Assembly (NCBI GenBank): GCA_036490715.1 | Contig: DASXDL010000013.1 | Location: forward strand, 124,001 to 188,000 | Reading direction: 5' to 3' | Source of the DNA: FEN-1191 sp036490715 | GTDB lineage: Bacteria > Pseudomonadota > Gammaproteobacteria > Steroidobacterales > Steroidobacteraceae | Length of the DNA: 64,000 nucleotides | Shown: positions 20,333 to 29,335 of the stretch, piece after piece | Layout of the letters: every line of letters begins with the position of its first letter | Numbering within the stretch: the stretch's first letter is position 1 | Made by a program: the position numbers and the translations under genes | The notes under the pieces: model-generated | Database searches by the model: none | What the model was told of the DNA's origin: nothing | The model's input: only the letters and a program-made list of their open reading frames with translations

Positions 20333-21781
20333 TCAGCTGCGATCGCCGCCGGTGCGCTCGGGCGCGGGCCGGATCACGAAGCGGAACTCGCTCTTGCCCA
20401 GGGTGACAATGTCGCCTTCCTTGAGCGTGCGGCGATTCACCCGCTCGGCATTGACGTAGGTGCCGTTGGTGCTGTTGAGGTCCTCGATGACGGTCTTGCT
20501 GCCGTACAACAGCACCACCGCGTGATGGCGGCTGATGAACTCGGCATCGATACGAATGTCATTGTCGGGCGTGCGGCCGATGGTGGTACGCCGGCCGAGC
20601 AGCTGCACGATTCCGGTCTCGCCCTGAGTACGCACCAGCATGCGGGTCGGTTCGGCGTGTCCCAGGTGCTCGAGGTTCTGCTGAATGCTGCCGAGCACGG
20701 CGGCACTGCTGGCGGTCTCGGTCTCGAGCCGCTTGATCAGCGCGTTGCGCTGCTCGAGCGAATTGCGCACCGCCTCCAGCTGCGCGCGCAGGTCACCGAT
20801 TTCCTGTGCCTGCGTTCGGATTTCGCTTTCCAGGGCGACGTGCCGTTCCAGCGCGGCCTTGTCCGCCGCCGCTGCATTGACCTGTTGCTGCTCGTTCTCC
20901 GCACGCTGCACGTTGATGTCCGCTAGCAGCTGTGCCGCACGCTCCTGCGCGGCCCGGATCTGGCCGCCCAGTTCGTCCTCGCGGCCGGCATGCAGCTGGA
21001 TGCGCTCGGACACCTCGCGCTCAAGCGCGGTGACGCGCAGGTTGCGCTCACTGACAACGGCTTCACGATCGCCGAGCATGGCCTCGAATACCTGCCGCCG
21101 GCCCTCGAGCGACTGCAGGTTCTCGCGAAAACGCTCGGCGTAGCCGCGTGCCTGCGCCAGATCGCTCTCGGCGCTGCGCAGCCGTCGCGCCTGCGTCTGG
21201 CGCTCCTTGAGATTGGCACTGGCCGAGGCATCATGCGATTCAATGGCGGCGTGCGCTGCAGTCGCATCGTCGCGCGCCGCCCTGAGATCGGCGCGCAGCG
21301 TGTCGCGCTCGGAGCTGGCCGCGGCCAGTTCTCCGCTGACGGTGGCATGCTGCGACTCCAGCTCGGAGATGCGCCGGTCGCGCTGCCCGACCTCGCGCTC
21401 GAACATCGACAGCTGCTCGCTCTTGCGATTGAGCAGCAGCTCGAGCTCGCGCAGATTGTTGGTCAGGTTGCCGAGGTTTGATTCGAGCTGGCCGCGACTC
21501 TCGGTCACCGACGCCAAATCCGAGCGCAGGGCGCCGATCTCGGCGTCCTTCAGGCTCTGCGCCATGCGCTGCTCGCTAGTCGCCTCGTCGCGCTGGCTGG
21601 ACTCGGCGGCGCGGGCGCTGGCGGTCGCATCGGAGCGCAGCTGCGCCGCGGACATCATCCAGGTATCGGTGGAACTGAGCGCCTCATCGGTGGCGACCGC
21701 GGCCGACATGCCGGGCAGCATCGGCAGCTCGGCGGTTTCCTCCAGGTCGACCGGTGTGTGAGTTTCGTGTTGCTTTGCCAT
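20333..21781 (-). CDS. FHA-domain protein with long coiled coil
   Basis: Start ATG 21781 has an AAGGTG Shine-Dalgarno 6 bases upstream; 482 residues. From about residue 45 to 360 the sequence is an Ala/Glu/Arg/Gln-rich heptad pattern predicting a very long coiled coil with few breaks. The C-terminal 95 residues form an FHA domain: TTIGRTPDNDIRIDAEFISR, then HHAVV, then NSTNGTYVNAERVNR. The conserved R, S, H and N/G residues for phosphothreonine recognition are present. Such proteins read Ser/Thr phosphorylation or scaffold envelope or secretion complexes. No transmembrane segment is visible. No kinase or phosphatase gene lies next to it, so its partner is unknown. Confidence 0.85.
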   Translation of the reverse strand: MAKQHETHTPVDLEETAELPMLPGMSAAVATDEALSSTDTWMMSAAQLRSDATASARAAESSQRDEATSEQRMAQSLKDAEIGALRSDLASVTESRGQLESNLGNLTNNLRELELLLNRKSEQLSMFEREVGQRDRRISELESQHATVSGELAAASSERDTLRADLRAARDDATAAHAAIESHDASASANLKERQTQARRLRSAESDLAQARGYAERFRENLQSLEGRRQVFEAMLGDREAVVSERNLRVTALEREVSERIQLHAGREDELGGQIRAAQERAAQLLADINVQRAENEQQQVNAAAADKAALERHVALESEIRTQAQEIGDLRAQLEAVRNSLEQRNALIKRLETETASSAAVLGSIQQNLEHLGHAEPTRMLVRTQGETGIVQLLGRRTTIGRTPDNDIRIDAEFISRHHAVVLLYGSKTVIEDLNSTNGTYVNAERVNRRTLKEGDIVTLGKSEFRFVIRPAPERTGGDRS

Positions 21782-21804
21782 CAATGCACCTTAACGTCCC
21801 GAGC

Positions 21805-22377
21805 TCAAGCCAGCCCCAGAAACACGCGCAGCTGATTGGCGTGGCGTTCAAACTCGGCGGCCGCGTGACCACCGGCGTCGGTCGAGCGCAGGTCGATCAC
21901 CAGCGACGGCTGACGCAGGCTGCGAGCCTCGCCGCGGACGGATTCGGTATCGGGCGACAGCAGCACTCGCCCGACCTGCGCCGCGCGTTGCTGCGTCAGT
22001 GCCAGCGCAATCGCGACGCCGCTCTCGTGCGCCAGCAGATCGATGTGCCGCAGATGCATCGAGTCAAGGAAATCACCCAGTGCCAGAGCCAGATCGGCAC
22101 TGGTCGGGTGCGACGGCACCGGGTCGGACTCGCCGCTGCCGGGGAGATCGGGCGCGTAGACGCAGCGGTCGCGCCCCAGTGGCGCGAGCAACGGCTGGAA
22201 AAAGCGGCCGGACCCAGGGGTCCCGGCAATACACAGCAATGGCGTTGCCTCGTCAAAGCCGCCGCCGGCTGGAATGGCGTAATGCACGTGCAGCTGACCG
22301 TAACGGCAGTCGAAGTAGGCGCGTCGCACGCGCGGCTCGGACGGAGCGGGAAATACGGCACGTTGAGCTCTATTCAT
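21805..22377 (-). CDS. Alpha/beta-hydrolase-fold protein with altered nucleophile elbow
   Basis: A short (190 aa) alpha/beta hydrolase. The start ATG 22377 has AAAGGG upstream; GTG 22389 is possible. The oxyanion region LLCIAGTPGSGRFFQPLLAPL and the stretch VYAPDLPGSGESD fit the fold. At the nucleophile elbow, where homologues have GHSxGG, this protein reads LLAHESGVAIAL. Glutamate therefore stands at the serine position and the preceding glycine is alanine. The lid region is missing and the C-terminal histidine (FERHANQLRVFL) is present. The protein may be catalytically impaired, or the alignment may shift by one so that the following Ser is used. It follows the FHA gene upstream region by about 20 bp in tandem and could share its message. 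Confidence 0.65.
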   Translation of the reverse strand: MNRAQRAVFPAPSEPRVRRAYFDCRYGQLHVHYAIPAGGGFDEATPLLCIAGTPGSGRFFQPLLAPLGRDRCVYAPDLPGSGESDPVPSHPTSADLALALGDFLDSMHLRHIDLLAHESGVAIALALTQQRAAQVGRVLLSPDTESVRGEARSLRQPSLVIDLRSTDAGGHAAAEFERHANQLRVFLGLA

Positions 22378-22685
22378 TCTGCGAGTCACCCTTTATCTGC
22401 CGGGCCGCACGCTCGCGGCCGCTGGCGCAGCCGCAGGCCGCCAAACTAGCTGCGAATTCCTCTGTCGATCGCGTGACAGCTGTTCGTGTCCATTATTCCT
22501 CAACGGGTTGCGCCGCCATGCGACCCATTACCTAATTTCCGTGATATGCCCGGACCTGGCCCGCAACCCCAAGACTGGCACCGACCGGCGGCGACCGCCA
22601 GCACCGGCGCGAAGGCCCGGCGCGCCAGGCCCGCGGCCGCGGCCACTTGAACATAACTTTATGAAATATAACCTAATGCCGACGG
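22378..22685. other. 308-bp gap without a recognisable gene
   Basis: Between the hydrolase start and the small membrane-protein stop there is no convincing coding frame. The right end has an AT-rich 30-bp patch (around 22648-22678) in otherwise GC-rich DNA, plus GC-rich palindromic sequence (GCGGCCGC type). The patch could hold a promoter or terminator, but no defined motif is supported. Confidence 0.4.
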
Positions 22686-23057
22686 TCAGTGCGGTCGCTT
22701 CTGATCCGGGTCGGCGTGCAGGTAATGCAGGAACCGGTGCACCACCGGCGCAAACACCACCGCCGTGGTGGCCAGCACCGCGATGCCGGAGTAGAGCGCA
22801 TAGCTACCGGCAAAGATCTTTCCGGCCGAGGTGTCCGGGTTCGCGACCGGTCCCATGCCCGACAGGATCATGGCCGCGTTTTCGTAGGCATCGATCCAGG
22901 ACAGTCGCACCAGCCAGTGGTAGCCCGCCATGCCGAGCAGCAGCGATGCCCCAATGCCGAGCAAACCGATCGCCGCGTTCCAGGCCACGCGCCGCAGAAA
23001 CCGCGGCCAGCGCAGCAGCGGCTCCGACAGCTGCTCGTATTTTCCGAATTCGCGCAT
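22686..23057 (-). CDS. Small integral membrane protein (conserved hypothetical)
   Basis: A 123-residue protein with a basic N-terminus (LLRWPRFLRRVAWN) and hydrophobic segments at about 28-48 (AAIGLLGIGASLLLGMAGY), a re-entrant-looking Gly-rich region at 60-85 and a helix at about 85-108 (ALYSGIAVLATTAVVFAPVV). The His-rich tail HRFLHYLHADPD follows. The pattern of two helices with a polar loop recalls small two-helix channel-like proteins, but no selectivity filter is present and I do not assign a function. It lies 24 bp downstream of the dienelactone hydrolase gene on the same strand and may be co-transcribed. Confidence 0.7.
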   Translation of the reverse strand: MREFGKYEQLSEPLLRWPRFLRRVAWNAAIGLLGIGASLLLGMAGYHWLVRLSWIDAYENAAMILSGMGPVANPDTSAGKIFAGSYALYSGIAVLATTAVVFAPVVHRFLHYLHADPDQKRPH

Positions 23058-23081
23058 CTCGGTGGCGGCGCTGATGCGCGC

Positions 23082-23921
23082 CTAGGCGGCGCCGAACTGC
23101 TTGAACCAGCCCAGCATCTGCGTCCAGGCCGCCTTGGCATCCTGGGCGTTGTAGCTCGGACGATAGTCGGCATTGAAGCCGTGTTCGGCGTCGGGAAATA
23201 TCACCAGTTCGGTCTTGGTGGCGACGTTCTCGAGCGCGGCGCGCATCTGCTGAATGCTGTCGGCGGTGATGCCGCGATCCTTGCCGCCATAGAACGCGAT
23301 CACCGGCGCCTTGAGCTCGTTCACCACGTCGATCGGATAGCGTGGCTGCAGTTCGGTGGGCTCACCGGTCACGTGCCCGTACCATGCCGCTGCCGCCTTG
23401 AGCCCTGAATTGTGCGCGGCGTACAGCCAGACGATACGGCCACCCCAGCAAAAGCCGGTGACCGCCAGCTTGTCGACATCGGCCTTGCGCGAAGCGCGCG
23501 CGTAGGCGACGCAGGCGTCCAGATCCGACAGCACCTGCTGGTCCGGCACTGACTTCACGATCGGCAGCAGCGCATTCAGATCCGGAGCGTTGTGCACATC
23601 GCCCTGGCGCGCATACAGCTCGGCACTGATGGCGAAATAGCCTGCCTTGGCGAATCGCCGGCACAGGTCCTTGATGTGTTCGTGCAGCCCGAACACTTCC
23701 TGCACCACCAGCACGGTGGGAAAGTTGCGGCCCTTGGCCGGCATGGCCCGATACCCGGGCAGTTCCACATCCGCGGTCGGGATCTTGATCTCGCCGGCGA
23801 CCAGTCCGGCGCTGTCGGTGCTGATCACGCTCTGGGCCTGCACCGGCCGCACGGCCAGCGCAAAACCGGATGCCAGCGCGCTCACCACCAGCTGTCGGCG
23901 GGAAATCGCCATGGGCGGCAT
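23082..23921 (-). CDS. Tat-exported dienelactone hydrolase family protein
   Basis: The product (279 aa) starts MPPMAISRRQLVVSALASG, a twin-arginine signal (SRRQLVV) with a hydrophobic core and an AQA-like cleavage region (VRPVQAQS). The mature part is a dienelactone hydrolase: VLVVQEVFGLHEHIKDLCRR (oxyanion and catalytic-Glu region), nucleophile elbow GFCWGGRIVW with cysteine, FYGGKDRGI with the acid, and DAEHGFNADYR with the histidine. The triad Cys-Asp-His is complete. The substrate of periplasmic members is generally unknown. The start could also be ATG 23912. The gene diverges from the BamA-like gene across about 170 bp and is followed by a small membrane protein. Confidence 0.88.
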   Translation of the reverse strand: MPPMAISRRQLVVSALASGFALAVRPVQAQSVISTDSAGLVAGEIKIPTADVELPGYRAMPAKGRNFPTVLVVQEVFGLHEHIKDLCRRFAKAGYFAISAELYARQGDVHNAPDLNALLPIVKSVPDQQVLSDLDACVAYARASRKADVDKLAVTGFCWGGRIVWLYAAHNSGLKAAAAWYGHVTGEPTELQPRYPIDVVNELKAPVIAFYGGKDRGITADSIQQMRAALENVATKTELVIFPDAEHGFNADYRPSYNAQDAKAAWTQMLGWFKQFGAA

Positions 23922-24089
23922 TACGTTGCGTACTTCGGGGTGTCGGATTGCTGATTGGTGCTCATTTGGCTTGGCGTGATTCCGGTACGGTCGTCGGTAC
24001 TTTGCAACGACTACATTTGCCGAAGCAAGCTGTCGATCGTAGGAGTCGTCCGGTTGACGTGGTGCAATGACGGGTGTTCGGATGCTGCG

Positions 24090-25772
24090 ATGGTCGTCGT
24101 GCGCTGGTTTTTTTTTGCCGTATTGGTCGGCGGCGCCTGCGCTCCGGCCCTGGCACAGCTGACCACCTCCGATCCGAATGCGGCCGCCAGCGAACAGCAC
24201 GAGCCGGAAGGGCCGTTGCCCTCGGATGCAGAGCTCGAGGCACGCCACGCCCGCATCGGCGGCATCGAGGTCGATTCGGTCCAGATCTTCGATCTGAGCA
24301 ATCCGGAAGATAACAACTGGCTGTTTCGCACCGCCGACCATCTGCACGTGCGCACCCGCGTGTCGGCGATCGCCGCCCAGCTGCTGTTCCATCGCGGTGA
24401 TCTGTACTCGCGCCGGCTGCTGGATGAAACCGCGCGCAACATCCGCGAAAACTCCTCGTTCCTGCGCGAGCCGGTGATCCGTCCGATCCGCTACCACGAC
24501 AACATCGTGGACATCGTCGTCATCACGCACGATGTCTGGACCTTGCAGCCAGGCATCAGCTTCGGGCGCAGCGGCGGCAAGAATGCTACTCGGGTGAATT
24601 TCTCCGACAGCAACTTCCTCGGTTTCGGCAAGGCGATCGAAGTCGGCCACGGCGAGGATGTGGATCGCAGCTCGACCTTCTTTCAATGGACCGATCCAAA
24701 TGTCTGGGGCAGCCGCTGGAACGACGGCGCGCTGTATTCGAAGAATTCCGACGGCACCGTATGGGGCGTGGGCGGCAGTCTGCCGTTCTATTCGCTCGAG
24801 ACGCCGACCGCGGCCGGCGGCAACGTCGGCGACAGCCACTCCAAGGTCACGCGCTACCGGCTCGGGCAAACCTATGACGCCTACGACGACGATGCCCGGG
24901 TCGCCGACCTGTTCTACGGACAGGCGCTGAAGGTCAGCGATCTGTGGACCGAGCGGCTGCTGCTCGGCTGGCACGTGGATCGCAGCCACTTCAGTCCCTC
25001 GCCCAACGCCCTGCTGCTGGCGCCGCTGCCACAGGATCGCGATCTTTCGTATCCGTTCGCACGCATGCAATGGCTCGAGAACCGCTACGACACCATGCGC
25101 AATCTGGATCTGATCGCGCGCACCGAGGACGTGCACTTCGGGCTCGACGCCAGTGTCGGCCTGGGATTCGCCAACCATCAGTTCGGCTCCGATCGTCGTT
25201 CGGTGATCGCCGATACCGAGGTCAATTACGGCTGGGAATTCAGCGACGAGCAGCAGATGTTCCTGACCAGCCGCCTGGCGTCGCGATTTGAGGACGGCGC
25301 CATGCACGACGCGATGGCGACCTGGATCGCGACCTTCTACCAGACCACCAGTGACAACACCCGCATGGTCGCGCGGCTGTCGGGTGATGCTGGCCACGAC
25401 CTCGACGGTGACCACACGCTGCAGCTGGGCGGGGACACCGGCCTGCGCGGCTATCCGCTGCGCTACCAGAACGGCAACCAGCGCGCGCTATTCACGCTCG
25501 AGGAGCGCTTGTACACCAACTATTATCTATTTCGGCTGGTGAACCTGGGCGCGGCGGCGTTCTACGACATGGGCCGCACCTGGGGTACGACGCTGGTACC
25601 TACACCGCAGCTCGGACTGCTGAAGGATCTGGGCGTGGGGCTGCGGCTTGGCAATGCACGCTCATCGTTTGGCAGCGTGATCCACATCGACTTGGCAGTG
25701 CCGCTGGATCGCAGCTCGGGCGTACACATCAGCCCGCTGCAGGTGCTGGTCAGTACCCAGCAAAGTTTCTAA
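24090..25772 (+). CDS. BamA/TamA-family outer-membrane protein
   Basis: I place the start at ATG 24090, where a typical signal peptide begins (MVVVRWFFFAVLVGGACAP, cleaved near ALAQ). The mature protein of about 535 residues has a POTRA-like N-terminal region (about residues 70-170; GDLYSRRLLDETARNIREN) followed by a 16-strand-type beta barrel of the surface antigen family. The hallmark LGGDTGLRGYPLRYQNGN near residue 455 corresponds to the conserved loop-6 RGY motif region of BamA-like barrels. It ends in Phe (TQQSF), as outer-membrane barrels do. It is shorter than BamA and not in the bamA locus, so it is a paralogue of unknown cargo. A convergent acetolactate synthase gene follows after 25 bp. 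Confidence 0.87.
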   Translation: MVVVRWFFFAVLVGGACAPALAQLTTSDPNAAASEQHEPEGPLPSDAELEARHARIGGIEVDSVQIFDLSNPEDNNWLFRTADHLHVRTRVSAIAAQLLFHRGDLYSRRLLDETARNIRENSSFLREPVIRPIRYHDNIVDIVVITHDVWTLQPGISFGRSGGKNATRVNFSDSNFLGFGKAIEVGHGEDVDRSSTFFQWTDPNVWGSRWNDGALYSKNSDGTVWGVGGSLPFYSLETPTAAGGNVGDSHSKVTRYRLGQTYDAYDDDARVADLFYGQALKVSDLWTERLLLGWHVDRSHFSPSPNALLLAPLPQDRDLSYPFARMQWLENRYDTMRNLDLIARTEDVHFGLDASVGLGFANHQFGSDRRSVIADTEVNYGWEFSDEQQMFLTSRLASRFEDGAMHDAMATWIATFYQTTSDNTRMVARLSGDAGHDLDGDHTLQLGGDTGLRGYPLRYQNGNQRALFTLEERLYTNYYLFRLVNLGAAAFYDMGRTWGTTLVPTPQLGLLKDLGVGLRLGNARSSFGSVIHIDLAVPLDRSSGVHISPLQVLVSTQQSF

Positions 25773-25797
25773 GGCGACGCCGGCCGCAGCGACCGCT

Positions 25798-27657
25798 TCA
25801 GAACATCCCGGATGGATCGATCTCGCCGGGGGCAGCATCCTGCGGCCGCGCGACGATGTAGTCGCCGGTGATCATCGCGTCATAGCCCAGCCCCGGCCCG
25901 ACCATCGGGTACACGCCGGCATCCGGATCGATGATCACCTCGAGGAACGCCGGGCCCGCAAACGACAGGAATTCTGCCACCACCGCCGGCACGTCCTGCT
26001 TTCGATCCAGGCGCCGCGCCCACTGGAAACCGTCGGCGCTGGCCGCGCGGATGAAGTCTTTCTTGTGCAGCGATTTGTCGCTGCCGGACAGGCGGCCCTT
26101 GAAGAACAACTTCTGCCACTGCTTGACCATGCCGTCGCCGAAATTGTTCAGCACCACGACCTTGATCGGCAGGTCGTAGGTGGTCGCGGTCTCAAGTTCG
26201 CCGATGTTCATGCGAATACTGGCGTCGCCGTCGAAGTCGATCACCAGCCGGCCGGGATTAGCGACCTGCGCGCCGATCGCCGCCGGCAGCCCGAAGCCCA
26301 TCGTGCCCATGCTGCCCGAGGTCAGCCACAGCCTGGGCTCGCGAAAATCGAACATCTGCGCCGCCCACATCTGATGCTGGCCGACGCCGGTGGCGATGAT
26401 GGCCTCGCCGCGGGTGTGGCGATTGATCTCCTCGATCACATAGTGCGGCTGCACCAGCTCGCTGCTGCGGTCATAGTTCATCGCGTGCTGCTGCTTGAGC
26501 GCTGCGACCGCAGAGCGCCAGGCGCTGAAGTCGGCCTTGAAGCCGGTGCGTGCCGATCGCGCCAGCAACATCCGCAGCGCCTGCGGCAGCAGACCGACGT
26601 GACTCCAGTGCGCGATCTTGACCTTGTTGATCTCGGCCTGGTCGACGTCGAGCTGCACGATGCGGCGTGCGTTGCGGGCGAACTTGCGTGGATCACCGGC
26701 GACCCGATCATCGAAGCGCGCGCCAACCGCGATCAGAAAATCGCAGTCATCGGCGGCGTAGTTGGCGAACGCCGCGCCGTGCATGCCGAGCATGCGCATC
26801 GACAGCGGATCGGTGGTATCGATGGCACCGATGCCCATCAGCGTGGTGACCACCGGAATACCAAAGGCGCGCGCGAACTCGGTCAGGGCGCCGGCCGCCT
26901 CGCCGTTGATGACGCCGCCGCCGGCATAGATCAGCGGTCGCTTGGATTCGGCCAGCAGCTGCAGGAATGCATCGGCGGCGGACTCGTTCAGCGCACTGTC
27001 GGTGAGCTCGCGCAGGCGCGCGCGATAGCCCGGAATCGGCAGCCGTCCGTCGCCCTGAAACACTCCGGCGGCGGTCTGCACGTCCTTCGGCAGATCGACC
27101 ACCACCGGCCCGGGGCGGCCGCTGCGAGCGATCTCGAATGCGGTGCGCATGGCGGCCTCGAGCCGGGCCGGTTCGGTCACCAGCAGTACGTGCTTGGCTA
27201 CCGCCCCCATCATTGATGCCACCGGTGCTTCCTGGAAGGCGTCGGTGCCGATGGCCGCGCGCGCCACTTGGCCGCAGATCACCACGATCGGAATCGAGTC
27301 CGCCATGCAGTCGCGCACCGGCGTCACGGTGTTGGTTGCGCCCGGACCGGAAGTCACCAGGCACACCCCGACCTTGCCGCTGGCGCGGGCGTAGCCGGCC
27401 GCCATGAAGCCGGCACCCTGCTCATTGGCCGGTACGATCAGCGGCAGTTGCTGCCCGCCATCGCTCTTGCGGGCTTCGTTGAAGGTAAAAATCGCATCGT
27501 AGGTCGGCAGAATGGCGCCGCCGCTGTAGCCGAAGATCGCTCCGACCCCCTCGTCGGCGAGCACCTGAACGACCATCTCCGCGCCGGTCATGGTCTTGCC
27601 GGCCAGAGGATGCCGGCTGGGCGCGGCGGCGGTACTGGCGAGTTCTTTCACGGACAT
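25798..27657 (-). CDS. ilvB: Acetolactate synthase large (catalytic) subunit
   Basis: 619 residues with the full thiamine-diphosphate enzyme layout. The N-terminal PYR domain includes the catalytic glutamate in VPANEQGAGFMAAGYARA, the central domain binds FAD, and the C-terminal PP domain has GDASIRMNIGELET with a downstream NN for Mg/ThDP. It condenses two pyruvates, or pyruvate and 2-oxobutanoate, for valine, leucine and isoleucine synthesis. The segment NTVTPVRDCMADSIPIV differs from the NAITGIATAYMDSIPMV form common in proteobacterial IlvI/IlvB, hinting at a separate lineage. The N-terminus is extended by about 20 residues. Its regulatory subunit gene is divergent, 73 bp away, rather than downstream in an operon. 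Confidence 0.93.
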   Translation of the reverse strand: MSVKELASTAAAPSRHPLAGKTMTGAEMVVQVLADEGVGAIFGYSGGAILPTYDAIFTFNEARKSDGGQQLPLIVPANEQGAGFMAAGYARASGKVGVCLVTSGPGATNTVTPVRDCMADSIPIVVICGQVARAAIGTDAFQEAPVASMMGAVAKHVLLVTEPARLEAAMRTAFEIARSGRPGPVVVDLPKDVQTAAGVFQGDGRLPIPGYRARLRELTDSALNESAADAFLQLLAESKRPLIYAGGGVINGEAAGALTEFARAFGIPVVTTLMGIGAIDTTDPLSMRMLGMHGAAFANYAADDCDFLIAVGARFDDRVAGDPRKFARNARRIVQLDVDQAEINKVKIAHWSHVGLLPQALRMLLARSARTGFKADFSAWRSAVAALKQQHAMNYDRSSELVQPHYVIEEINRHTRGEAIIATGVGQHQMWAAQMFDFREPRLWLTSGSMGTMGFGLPAAIGAQVANPGRLVIDFDGDASIRMNIGELETATTYDLPIKVVVLNNFGDGMVKQWQKLFFKGRLSGSDKSLHKKDFIRAASADGFQWARRLDRKQDVPAVVAEFLSFAGPAFLEVIIDPDAGVYPMVGPGLGYDAMITGDYIVARPQDAAPGEIDPSGMF

Positions 27658-27666
27658 GAAGTTTCG

Positions 27667-27700
27667 AGAATAGCCGAGGCGGCCTGCAATTGGCTATTCT
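27667..27700. promoter_or_regulatory. Divergent control region with 9-bp inverted repeat between ilvB and ilvN
   Basis: Perfect 9-bp arms AGAATAGCC (27667-27675) and GGCTATTCT (27692-27700) are spaced by 16 bp. Each arm, read outwards, contains TATTCT, a plausible -10 hexamer: one 9 bp before the ilvB ATG and one 30 bp before the ilvN ATG. The repeat could be a shared operator, a pair of mirrored promoters, or both. Confidence 0.5.
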
Positions 27701-27730
27701 GGGCCTGAAATCCACTGTCTTAAGCGACTT

Positions 27731-28231
27731 ATGCGCCACATCATTGGAATCCTGCTGCAGAACGAGGCCGGCGCCCTGACGCGCGTCGCCGGCATGTTTT
27801 CCAGTCGCGGGTACAACATCGAGTCACTGTCGGTCGCTCCCACCGACGATCCGACCGTGTCGCGCCTGACTCTGGTCACCAGCGGCTCGGAGGCCGTGAT
27901 CCTGCAGATCGCCAATCAGCTCAAGAAACTGATCGACGTCGTCAGTGTCGAGGACATGACCCGCGGCGAACACATCGAGCGCGAGCTGGTGCTGCTCAAG
28001 CTGCGGGTCGAGCCCTCGCGCCGCGACGCGGTGCGCGGCTACGTCGTGCGCACCGGCGGACGGGTGCTCGACCCGTCGAGCGAGTGCTTCATCGTCGAGC
28101 TGCTGGGCAGCGAGGCCGAGGTCAATGGCTTCATCCGCGATCTGGCGGCCAATGCCGAGCTGTGCGAGGTGGCCCGCAGCGGCGCGCTCGGCCTAAGTCG
28201 CAGCGCCCGCGTGCTGCGCGTGGTGGAGTGA
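27731..28231 (+). CDS. ilvN: Acetolactate synthase small (regulatory) subunit
   Basis: 166 residues, the length of IlvH/IlvN of the longer type. The N-terminal ACT domain is evident (RHIIGILLQNEAGALTRVAG, then FSSRGYNIESLSV), with the valine-binding glycine/asparagine segment NEAGAL. The C-terminal domain (about 80-160) matches the IlvH tail (ELVLLKLRVEP, then GGRVLDPSSECFIVELLGS). It activates the catalytic subunit and confers feedback inhibition by valine. It is transcribed away from ilvB and ends 18 bp before the convergent quinone reductase gene. Confidence 0.95.
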   Translation: MRHIIGILLQNEAGALTRVAGMFSSRGYNIESLSVAPTDDPTVSRLTLVTSGSEAVILQIANQLKKLIDVVSVEDMTRGEHIERELVLLKLRVEPSRRDAVRGYVVRTGGRVLDPSSECFIVELLGSEAEVNGFIRDLAANAELCEVARSGALGLSRSARVLRVVE

Positions 28232-28249
28232 GCGTCGAACAGTTTACCG

Positions 28250-29251
28250 TCAGGCGGTGGTAGCGCCGGGAATCAGCACGCTGGCGCCGACCGTGCGGCG
28301 CGCTTCCAGATCGTTGTGCGCCTGCGCGGCATCGGCCAGCGCGTAACGCTGGCCGATGTGGACGCGCAGCTTGCGCGCGCGCACCTGGGCGAACAGTGCG
28401 CGCGCCGCGGCCTCAAGCTCGGTTCGCGTAGCGATGTAATCGAACAGCGACGGCCGTGTCAGCAGCAGTGAGCCGTGGCGCGCCAGCGCCAGCGGCGCGA
28501 TCGGCGGCGGCGGTCCCGAGGCGTTGCCGAAGCTGACCATCATGCCGCGCGGGCGCAGGCAGTTGAGCGACTCCTCAAAGGTGTCCTTGCCGACCGAGTC
28601 GTAGACCACGTCGGCCATGCGGCCGCGGCTGTAGCGACGCACGCTGTCGGCGATGTCGTCGCGGCCGGCGACGAATACCTGATGACAGCCCTGACGCTTG
28701 GCCAGTGCGATCTTGGCTTCGGCGCCGACGATACCCATGACCTTGGCACCCAGTACCCGTGCCCATTGGGTCAGCAACGAGCCGACACCGCCGGCGGCGG
28801 CATGGATCAGCACGTAGTCGCCGCGCTGCACACGATAGGTACGACGCAGCAGATACTCGGCCGTCAGGCCCTTGAGCATCAGCGCCGCGGCCTGTTCATC
28901 GCTGATCGCCGGTGGCAGACGCACCACGTGGCGCGCATCCACGTTGCGCCGCTCGCAGTAGGCGCCGGCCGCTGCCAGCACGTAGGCGACGCGTTGTCCG
29001 ACCCTGAAGCCGCGCACACCGGCGCCGAGCGCGGTGATCACCCCGGCCGCTTCGCGCCCCGGCGTCTCCGGCAGCGGCCGCGGGTACAGGCCGCTGCGGT
29101 CGTAGATGTCGATGAAATTGACGCCGATGGCGCTGTGTCGCAGCTGCAGCTCGCCGCGGGCCGGCTTTTTCAGCGGCACTCGCTCCCACTTGAGCACCTC
29201 GGCGCTGCCGTGCTCGTGGAACACGATCGCGTTGGTGAATTCGGGCTGCAT
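28250..29251 (-). CDS. NADPH:quinone oxidoreductase (Qor, zinc-free MDR family)
   Basis: 333 residues of the medium-chain dehydrogenase/reductase superfamily. The N-terminal GroES-like domain includes IGVNFIDIYDRSGLYP, the quinone reductase signature region, and lacks the catalytic and structural zinc cysteines. The nucleotide fold has the AAAGGVGSLLTQWARVLGAK loop. VYDSVGKDTFEESLNCL and RPSLFDYIATRTEL match the Qor subgroup. It reduces quinones or related electrophiles with NADPH in the cytosol. It lies 84 bp downstream of the P-II gene on the same strand and could be read from the sigma-54 promoter. Confidence 0.9.
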   Translation of the reverse strand: MQPEFTNAIVFHEHGSAEVLKWERVPLKKPARGELQLRHSAIGVNFIDIYDRSGLYPRPLPETPGREAAGVITALGAGVRGFRVGQRVAYVLAAAGAYCERRNVDARHVVRLPPAISDEQAAALMLKGLTAEYLLRRTYRVQRGDYVLIHAAAGGVGSLLTQWARVLGAKVMGIVGAEAKIALAKRQGCHQVFVAGRDDIADSVRRYSRGRMADVVYDSVGKDTFEESLNCLRPRGMMVSFGNASGPPPPIAPLALARHGSLLLTRPSLFDYIATRTELEAAARALFAQVRARKLRVHIGQRYALADAAQAHNDLEARRTVGASVLIPGATTA

Positions 29252-29335
29252 TCGAGCTCCTGCTCCGGCCTGCAGCCGAATGTACCACCGCGACGGCCGC
29301 CTGCCCTGCCGCCGGTGCGAAACCGGCGCGCGCCG

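Noticed and set aside
23082..25415. A 777-codon open frame on the minus strand containing the dienelactone hydrolase
   Set aside because: Only the last 280 codons are a real gene, with a Tat signal at its start. The upstream 500 codons are antisense to the BamA-like gene and have no protein-like features.
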